A stretch of DNA of 26,540 nucleotides from CAZCBJ01 sp964496705 (GTDB taxonomy: Bacteria; Chloroflexota; Anaerolineae; Anaerolineales; Anaerolineaceae), in the NCBI GenBank assembly GCA_964496705.1, contig CAZCBJ010000025.1:1-26540 (forward strand), read 5' to 3'. Every line of letters starts with the position of its first letter. Position 1 is the first letter of the stretch. The notes under the pieces were generated by a model. That model was not told where the DNA came from. It did no database searches and worked only from the letters and a program-made list of their open reading frames with translations. Below are positions 21,254 to 26,540 of this stretch, one piece after another. The translations under genes were made by a program, and so were the position numbers.

Positions 21254-23437
21254 ATGCCCACCGGCGAGCAACTTGAAATCCCGCTGCAGGAAATCAACGG
21301 TACACTCGAAGCGTTCCTTTATCAGAATGAGGAGAACGGCTACTGCGTGGCGCGCTTCAGCGTAAAAGGACAACCCGGCCCGGTCACCGCGGTGGGCGGG
21401 CTGGCTGCCATCCAGAGCGGCGAAACAGCCTGCCTGCGTGGGCGCTGGGTGAACCACAGCCAGTACGGGCGGCAATTCGAGGTGAGTTATTACACCATCC
21501 TGCAGCCCGCCACATTGGAAGCCATTCGCAAATATCTGGGCAGCGGGCTGATCCGCGGGATGGGACCTTCGATGGCCGGCCGCATTGTGGAGAAATTTGG
21601 ACTGCAAACGCTGGAGGTGATCGAAAACCAGCCGCAGCGATTGAAGGAAGTGTACGGCATCGGGCGCAAGCGCACCGCCTTCATTGCCCAGGCATGGCAG
21701 GAGCAGAAGCAAATCAAAGAAATCATGCTTTTCCTGCAGAGCAACGGGATCAGAGCCGGGTTGGCGATCAAAATCTACAAACAATACGGCGACCAGGCGA
21801 TCGAGATCGTGCGCCGCGATCCGTACCGCCTGGCGCGTGATATTTACGGCATCGGATTCAAAACTGCCGACAAAATCGCCCGTCAGATGGGCCTGGCGCC
21901 CGACGCAAAACCGCGCCTTCAGGCGGGGCTGCGCTTCGCGCTGGAAGAATTGAGCGGCGAGGGGCATTGCTTTGCCCTGCGCGCCGGACTGTTGACCGCA
22001 GCCAGTCAGCTGCTCTCGGTCAACCCCGAGGCAATCGCAGCGCCGCTGGATGAGCTGCTGCTCAACGGCGACCTGCGCGCCGAGGATGAAGCCATTTACC
22101 TGCCCGCCATGCTGGCCGCAGAGCAGAACATCGCCGCCAGGCTGTGCTTGATGAAAATCAGCGGGCAGGACCGCCTGGAAGCCTTTCGCCACCTCGACTG
22201 GCCGGCAGCCTTCGACTGGCTGGACCAGCAAAGCCATTTGGTGCTGACCGCCCAGCAGAAGAGCGCCATTCGCACCGCGCTGACCGAGAAGGTGAGCATC
22301 CTGACCGGCGGACCGGGTACGGGCAAGACCACCATTACGCGCAGCCTGATCCAGTTGCTCAAATCCAGGGGCGGGAGCGTGCTGCTGGCTGCGCCCACCG
22401 GGCGGGCGGCCAAACGCCTGAGCGAGGCGACCGGCCTGGAGGCAAAAACCATCCACCGCCTATTGGAGTTCAATCCCTCGGCAGGGCAGCAATTCAACCG
22501 CGACGCGGACCATCCGCTGGATGCCGACCTGATCCTCATCGACGAGACCTCGATGATCGATGTGTACCTGATGAATTCCCTGCTGGAAGCCATCCCATCC
22601 GCCAGCCACCTGCTGCTGGTGGGTGACATGGACCAATTGCCGTCGGTGGGGCCGGGGAACGTGCTGCGCGACCTGATACACAGCCAGGCGCTGCCGGTCG
22701 CGCGGCTGGACACCATCTTCCGCCAGGCAGAGGACAGTTTTATCATCACCAACGCCCACCGCATCAACCAGGGACACATGCCGGAATTTTCAACCAACAG
22801 CCGCGATTTCTACCTGTTCAGCGAATCCGACGCCCAAAAAGCCGCCGACCGGGTGATCGACCTGGTCTCGGCGCGCATCCCGGGCAAATTTGGATTCAAT
22901 CCGCGGGAGGATATCCAGGTGCTCAGCCCGATGCACCGCGGCGCGGCAGGCGTTACTGAGCTCAACCAGCGCCTGCAGCAGGTCTTGAACCCGCATACGG
23001 TGGGAAAAGTTCAGTTGCCCCATGGATCACGCATTCTGCGCGAAGGCGACCGGGTGATGCAATTGCGCAACGACTATGAGCGCCTGGTCTTTAACGGTGA
23101 TCTGGGGCGCATCACCCAGATTGATCTGGAGATGCACGTGGTGCAGGTGGAGATTGACGGCCGCCCGGTGCCCTACGAATATGCGCAATTGGATGAGCTG
23201 ACCCACGCCTACGCGGTCAGCATTCACAAGGCGCAGGGCTGCGAGTTTCCCGTGGCGGTCATCCCGCTGGTCACCCAGCATTACCGCATGCTGCAGCGCA
23301 ATCTGCTGTACACCGCGGTGACGCGCGCGCGCAAACTGGTGGTGCTGGTGGGTGACCGCCGGGCGATTGGCATGGCGGTGCGCAATGATCGCATCGCGGA
23401 GCGCAACACCCGCCTGGCTGCGCGGCTGAGCGCTTAA
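21254..23437 (+). CDS. recD2: RecD2-type (RecD/TraA) DNA helicase
   Basis: A 727-residue SF1B 5'-3' helicase of the RecD2 class, which works without RecBC in DNA repair. An N-terminal domain precedes helix-hairpin-helix motifs ('VYGIGRKRTAF' near 133-143 and 'IYGIGFKTADKIA' near 198-209). The motor has Walker A 'GGPGTGKTT' (352-360), 'APTGRAAKR' (380-388), 'LILIDETSM' (426-434), 'LVGDMDQLPSVGPG' (455-468), and C-terminal 'AYAVSIHKAQGCEFP' (652-666) and 'YTAVTRARKLVVLVG' (686-700). The start at 21254 gives a normal N-terminus and fits a leaderless promoter. Another ATG 51 nt upstream (21203) is possible but would span the -10 box. Confidence 0.93.
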   Translation: MPTGEQLEIPLQEINGTLEAFLYQNEENGYCVARFSVKGQPGPVTAVGGLAAIQSGETACLRGRWVNHSQYGRQFEVSYYTILQPATLEAIRKYLGSGLIRGMGPSMAGRIVEKFGLQTLEVIENQPQRLKEVYGIGRKRTAFIAQAWQEQKQIKEIMLFLQSNGIRAGLAIKIYKQYGDQAIEIVRRDPYRLARDIYGIGFKTADKIARQMGLAPDAKPRLQAGLRFALEELSGEGHCFALRAGLLTAASQLLSVNPEAIAAPLDELLLNGDLRAEDEAIYLPAMLAAEQNIAARLCLMKISGQDRLEAFRHLDWPAAFDWLDQQSHLVLTAQQKSAIRTALTEKVSILTGGPGTGKTTITRSLIQLLKSRGGSVLLAAPTGRAAKRLSEATGLEAKTIHRLLEFNPSAGQQFNRDADHPLDADLILIDETSMIDVYLMNSLLEAIPSASHLLLVGDMDQLPSVGPGNVLRDLIHSQALPVARLDTIFRQAEDSFIITNAHRINQGHMPEFSTNSRDFYLFSESDAQKAADRVIDLVSARIPGKFGFNPREDIQVLSPMHRGAAGVTELNQRLQQVLNPHTVGKVQLPHGSRILREGDRVMQLRNDYERLVFNGDLGRITQIDLEMHVVQVEIDGRPVPYEYAQLDELTHAYAVSIHKAQGCEFPVAVIPLVTQHYRMLQRNLLYTAVTRARKLVVLVGDRRAIGMAVRNDRIAERNTRLAARLSA

Positions 23438-23467
23438 AAAAAAGAAACCCCGCCTCACGGCGGGGTT
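23435..23467 (-). terminator. Rho-independent terminator of the cold-shock gene
   Basis: A 9-bp GC-rich stem (23446-23454 with 23459-23467) has a TCAC loop. On the minus strand it is followed by TCTTTTTTTT. It begins 17 bp after the csp stop and runs up to the recD2 stop codon. The plus strand has no U-tract after the stem. Confidence 0.9.
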
Positions 23468-23483
23468 GGATGTTCAGTGATTA

Positions 23484-23699
23484 TTATGCAGCTGCTTCGG
23501 TAACCTGGGCAGCCTGCAAGCCTTTGGGGCCCTTCTCGATCGAGAATTCAACCCGCTGGCCAGCTTCGAGGGTGCGGTAGCCCTCCATCTGAATGGCTGA
23601 AAAATGCACGAACACATCCGGGCCATTCTCCTGGGAGATGAACCCGTAGCCCTTCTGGCTGCTGAACCACTTTACGACACCGACGACACGATCTGACAT
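23484..23699 (-). CDS. Cold-shock domain protein (CspA family)
   Basis: A 71-residue single-domain cold-shock protein that binds single-stranded RNA and DNA and can melt RNA structure. RNP1 is 'KGYGFI' (16-21) and RNP2 is 'VFVHF' (29-33). The N-terminal 'GVVKWFSSQKGYGFI' block is canonical, and the Ala-rich tail 'TEAAA' is variable. AAGGAG lies 10 nt before the ATG. The gene has its own promoter about 140 bp upstream, a structured 5' leader and a strong terminator, so it is monocistronic. Many csp mRNAs have long thermosensitive leaders, and this one may too. Confidence 0.96.
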   Translation of the reverse strand: MSDRVVGVVKWFSSQKGYGFISQENGPDVFVHFSAIQMEGYRTLEAGQRVEFSIEKGPKGLQAAQVTEAAA

Positions 23700-23765
23700 T
23701 GTATTTCTTTCTCCTTACAGATGAAACAAAGATATTGCGGGGCAAAGGGGCGGGGGGAATACAAA

Positions 23766-23806
23766 AGGACGACCTGGAGCACTGCGCCGGGTCGTCCTAT
23801 TTTTTT
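23766..23806. terminator. Hairpin in the csp leader; textbook terminator on the plus strand
   Basis: A 9-bp stem (AGGACGACC 23766-23774, GGTCGTCCT 23790-23798) has a 15-nt loop. On the plus strand it is followed by A and seven Ts. On the minus strand it is followed by TTTTGT and lies within the csp 5' leader, where it could attenuate transcription. Confidence 0.65.
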
Positions 23807-23839
23807 CGTACCGCGGTCCTAAGCTTCCTACAAGTCAAA

Positions 23840-23868
23840 AGTATATCAAATACGACAAAAAAAATCAA
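23840..23868 (-). promoter_or_regulatory. Sigma-70-type promoter of the cold-shock gene
   Basis: On the minus strand, TTGATT (23863-23868) and TATACT (23840-23845) are 17 bp apart in AT-rich DNA. The predicted start near 23833 gives a leader of about 134 nt. Confidence 0.75.
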
Positions 23869-23890
23869 GGTTAAGAAGATTAGAAAAATA

Positions 23891-24120
23891 AATTGGCGGC
23901 GCTGAGTACTATGTCAACAAGGTTCTGCCAAAAAAAATCCCGCAGTCCCTTCAGTCGCTGCGCTCCTTCAGGGAATCACGCGGGGTGATTCCCTGAGCGG
24001 ATTTGACCAGAAATTCTCTTGCCCAGCACCCCAAAGCGATCGCGAAGCATCCCTGCGGGAAGGGTCTGCCCACGATTGGTTTACAAAACTTAGTTGACAC
24101 AGTACTGAGCGCCGCGAATT
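23891..24120. mobile_element. MITE-like element, 230 bp, with 34-bp imperfect terminal inverted repeats
   Basis: The ends 23891-23924 and 24087-24120 are inverted repeats with 29 of 34 positions identical. The outermost AATT at both ends could be a 4-bp target duplication, which cannot be settled because AATT is its own reverse complement. No transposase or convincing gene lies inside. A perfect 12-bp internal hairpin lies at 23968-23979 with 23985-23996. The element sits between the csp promoter and the end of the beta-helix gene. It could be a non-autonomous derivative of an insertion sequence; I cannot name the family. Confidence 0.65.
23930..23962 (-). terminator. Terminator-like hairpin inside the MITE-like element
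   Basis: A short stem (CGCAG/CTGCG, 23941-23945 with 23958-23962) is followed on the minus strand by GGATTTTTTTT. The beta-helix gene ends 20 bp outside the element, and no other terminator is visible, so the element may supply its transcription stop. Confidence 0.4.
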
Positions 24121-24140
24121 CTGATCAGATCGTTTGTATA

Positions 24141-26540
24141 TTACTTTTGAACCACCATGAAGACACCGGTTTGGGTGATGGGCGCCGAGGCATACGCTCC
24201 GACCACCGTGGTCGACAGCGCCACCCACTTCTTATTGACCGCGTCGTACCAGAGGATGGCATATTCTTTGCCAGGCTCCACCGTGAAGCGCACCGACATG
24301 CCGCTGGGCACCCATTGAATGGGGCCGTCCGGCCCGACCAGGGTGAACTCAAAGGCAGTGCCGGCGAAGTTGCCCTCAAAGCCGGAGGGCAGCTCGCCCT
24401 GGGGAATGCCCTTGAACGTGCCGATGGTGCCAGCCAGCACTGCGCCCGGGGCGGCGGTGACGCGCGCCAGCTCAAAGTCAGGCTGACCTTCCACCTTGCG
24501 CAGGTAGAGGTAGATGATGCCGTAGGTGGCGCCGTGCAGCCCGGAACCCACATTGATTTCCGTGTAGATTTTGACAATCCGCCACGGCTCTTCCAACTGC
24601 TCGGTGACAACGCTGCTGCCCTTCGCCTCGCACATGTCTACATCTCTCGGCGAAAGGAGCGCGCCGGCAAACAGATAAGGACCCAACGCGTTGTAACAGG
24701 CGGTCACCTTGACCAGCGAACCCTTGTCAGCCGCCTGGAGGTCCAGACCGTAAGCGCCGTTGCTGTTGAAGGTGCTGTTCTCCACGCGGATATTATTGCC
24801 GCGCAGTTCAGCGCCGTCACCCCTGTTGCCGCTGGCAGTCACATTTTTCAGGAGCACATTCCCATCGCTGAAAACGCCCAGACCGCCGGTGAATTTGCCG
24901 CCGTTGCTGTTGAATTTGCTGTTGAAGACATTGACTGGTCCGCCGGCGTACACCGCCGCGCCATAATTGCCGTTGCGGCTGGCGGTGACGCTTTTGAGAG
25001 TCACCACACCCTCTTCACCACTTCCATTCGTAACGACCATGGTGGGCTGGCCCCAGCCAGACCAAATCGTCAGGCCATATTGCCCATTTGAATTGAAGAC
25101 GCTGTTGTACACATCCACATTGAAGCCGTTGATCTCGCCGCCCGAGAAAGCGTTATCGGTAGCTTCCACACCGTCGAAGAGCACATCCCCATAGGTGAAA
25201 GCGTGCACGCCCGCATATCCGTTGCCCCGGAACAGCGCATCCCTCACGGTGATGGAAGGCTCACTCTCGGCAAAACGCTGGTTGGCCAGGTCGAGAAAAC
25301 CCCACGTGGAAGAGAAGGCACCGCCGTAGAACGCGTTCCCCTTGGCTTCCACATGGCTCACATCAATCAAGCCGTAGGTGTGCACCGCGATCCCGGCGGT
25401 TGGCGCGAATATATTTTCCGCTGCGCCCGACCCGCCGTAGAAGCCGTTGTTATTGAAAATGCTTTGGGTGATATACACATCCGCCGACGAAGGCATGTTG
25501 TAAAAGCCAACGCTGACGCCGTCCTCGAAGTTGTTGTTGGCGGTCACACCGTCGAGAACTACCAGATCATCCGCCAGAATCGACAGACCGCTGCCGTGCT
25601 GCTCTTGCAGCATGCCGAGCTCATCATCCAGCACCCAGCCCCAACCGCCGTTGCGGTTGAAAGTGCTCTGGGAGACAAAAACAGAAGGAGCCATGAAAAA
25701 GTTGCCCGGGCAAACACCGCCGGTGCGGGAAAGCGGGCAAAGCGCAAAGCCGTTATCATCCGCAGTCACCCTACCAACGGTCAGTGAATTGGTCGGGCTG
25801 GCCACAATCATGCCCGCTGCCCCATTCTTGGTGAAGAAGCTGTCAAAAATATCGATGGAAGGCGACAGAATATCCGCCTGGGGCGGCATCGCGTTGGGTG
25901 ACATCAGCAGCATGAGCAGGGTGAACATATCGCCCGCAATCAATCCGGTGAACGCATTTTCAAACGAAGCCACATTTTCGATGTGAATATTGCCGGGCAA
26001 CGCCATCACCTCGAATACCGGCTGGAAAAGCGAAAAGGTCATGATGCTCAGGCCAAACCCGCCGCAGAAGATAGGCCGCATTTCCGAGATATAAGCTTTA
26101 CAGTCAAACCCATTGCCAGTCATCATCGAGTTGAGCACGGTCACATTGTTCGCTTCCACCTGCTCTGGCAAAGCGGAATGCCTCGCCGCGGGCGGCATTC
26201 CTGCCGCAAATCTGAAGAGATCAAAGCCGATGTTCACCCCGGTATCGCCGTTGAAACCTGCTTTGACATCATCCACCAGCACATCCCCCAGGGTATCGAG
26301 GATGCTGATGCCGTCATCCCCGTTTTGAAGTGCGGATACGCTGGTGTTGGACAACGGTCCGGCAGGAACGCCCCATTTCACCAGTGAGTCGCCCACCTGC
26401 ACGTTGCCCTGTGTGCCGGCGATAAATATTCCATCCAATCCGTTCCCATTGGAGATCACCTCATCCACGTAGATATCGCCGCGGGTGTCAACGATGCGCA
26501 GGCCATCCATCCAGTTATGACTGAAATCGCTGTTCCGAAT
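24141..26540 (-). CDS. Right-handed parallel beta-helix surface protein, C-terminal part
   Basis: The frame is open to the window edge, so the 5' end is missing; 799 residues are visible. Most of it consists of degenerate repeats of roughly 22-35 residues built around 'NxxxGxxV' and 'V/TASxNxxxGA' turns, for example 'VFNSNGQYGLTIWS', 'TASRNGNYGAAVYAGG' and 'STFNSNGAYGLDLQA'. These are typical of pectate-lyase-like beta-solenoids and surface adhesins. Low-complexity breaks interrupt the pattern. The last 160 residues form a non-repeat domain ending 'PITQTGVFMVVQK', perhaps a sorting or anchoring domain. Catalytic residues of polysaccharide lyases are not recognisable. The protein is probably secreted, but the signal peptide would be outside the window. 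Confidence 0.85.
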   Translation of the reverse strand: MRNSDFSHNWMDGLRIVDTRGDIYVDEVISNGNGLDGIFIAGTQGNVQVGDSLVKWGVPAGPLSNTSVSALQNGDDGISILDTLGDVLVDDVKAGFNGDTGVNIGFDLFRFAAGMPPAARHSALPEQVEANNVTVLNSMMTGNGFDCKAYISEMRPIFCGGFGLSIMTFSLFQPVFEVMALPGNIHIENVASFENAFTGLIAGDMFTLLMLLMSPNAMPPQADILSPSIDIFDSFFTKNGAAGMIVASPTNSLTVGRVTADDNGFALCPLSRTGGVCPGNFFMAPSVFVSQSTFNRNGGWGWVLDDELGMLQEQHGSGLSILADDLVVLDGVTANNNFEDGVSVGFYNMPSSADVYITQSIFNNNGFYGGSGAAENIFAPTAGIAVHTYGLIDVSHVEAKGNAFYGGAFSSTWGFLDLANQRFAESEPSITVRDALFRGNGYAGVHAFTYGDVLFDGVEATDNAFSGGEINGFNVDVYNSVFNSNGQYGLTIWSGWGQPTMVVTNGSGEEGVVTLKSVTASRNGNYGAAVYAGGPVNVFNSKFNSNGGKFTGGLGVFSDGNVLLKNVTASGNRGDGAELRGNNIRVENSTFNSNGAYGLDLQAADKGSLVKVTACYNALGPYLFAGALLSPRDVDMCEAKGSSVVTEQLEEPWRIVKIYTEINVGSGLHGATYGIIYLYLRKVEGQPDFELARVTAAPGAVLAGTIGTFKGIPQGELPSGFEGNFAGTAFEFTLVGPDGPIQWVPSGMSVRFTVEPGKEYAILWYDAVNKKWVALSTTVVGAYASAPITQTGVFMVVQK

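Noticed and set aside
23968..24228. A minus-strand frame spanning the MITE-like element and the end of the beta-helix gene, considered as a transposase remnant.
   Set aside because: No transposase motif (DDE or otherwise) is visible, and half of it is an out-of-frame reading of the beta-helix gene.

Overview
The window looks like chromosomal DNA of a bacterium in the Chloroflexota, most likely an Anaerolineae-type lineage. This is an inference from several traits: GC-rich coding sequence, a fused two-domain ECF-transporter ATPase, a bacterial eRF1-like protein (baeRF family), GAF-containing sensor kinases without adjacent response regulators, lipoproteins rich in Pro/Thr/Ala after the lipobox, and a large right-handed beta-helix surface protein. 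I see no rRNA, tRNA, CRISPR array, prophage or intact transposase. Gene density is high. Only two stretches over 300 bp lack a gene (2615-2927 and 23700-24140), and both hold recognisable regulatory or mobile structure.

Layout. 1-1324 (+): the 3' end of a CorC/HlyC-type CBS-domain protein gene, then cdd (cytidine deaminase) and recO, all overlapping. 1332-2614 (-): a NUDIX hydrolase and a LysM lipoprotein. 2615-2927: the lysM promoter, a strong hairpin and a possible small RNA with CCUCC motifs. 2928-6517 (-): two coupled cytoplasmic receiver-like/GAF/histidine-kinase proteins. The upstream one has lost both the phospho-acceptor His and the receiver Asp. 6600-9949 (+): a proteostasis-like block of a J-domain co-chaperone, an HtrA-like lipoprotein protease and a baeRF10-like release-factor homologue. 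10005-14992 (-): an apparent operon of a family 2 glycosyltransferase, a SAM hydroxide adenosyltransferase (DUF62) and a complete ECF importer (fused A1A2 ATPase, S component, T component). 15030-19085 (+): three zinc-ribbon membrane proteins of unknown function, two of them tandem paralogues. 19183-21175 (-): a PIG-L deacetylase and a DUF362 iron-sulfur protein. 21254-23437 (+): RecD2 helicase. 23484-23699 (-): a cold-shock protein with a structured 5' leader. 23891-24120: a 230-bp MITE-like element with 34-bp imperfect terminal inverted repeats. 24141-end (-): the C-terminal part of a large parallel beta-helix surface protein.

Promoters. dnaJ-like and recD2 each have a -10 hexamer placed so that the predicted +1 falls exactly on the start codon. 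The first kinase gene and the glycosyltransferase gene have leaders of only about 3-4 nt. Leaderless transcription therefore seems common here, while downstream genes in operons carry strong GGAGG-type ribosome sites.

Least-explained material: the zinc-ribbon membrane trio (15030-19085), the pseudokinase/kinase pair (2928-6517), the DUF62-ECF cluster, and the two non-coding regions.
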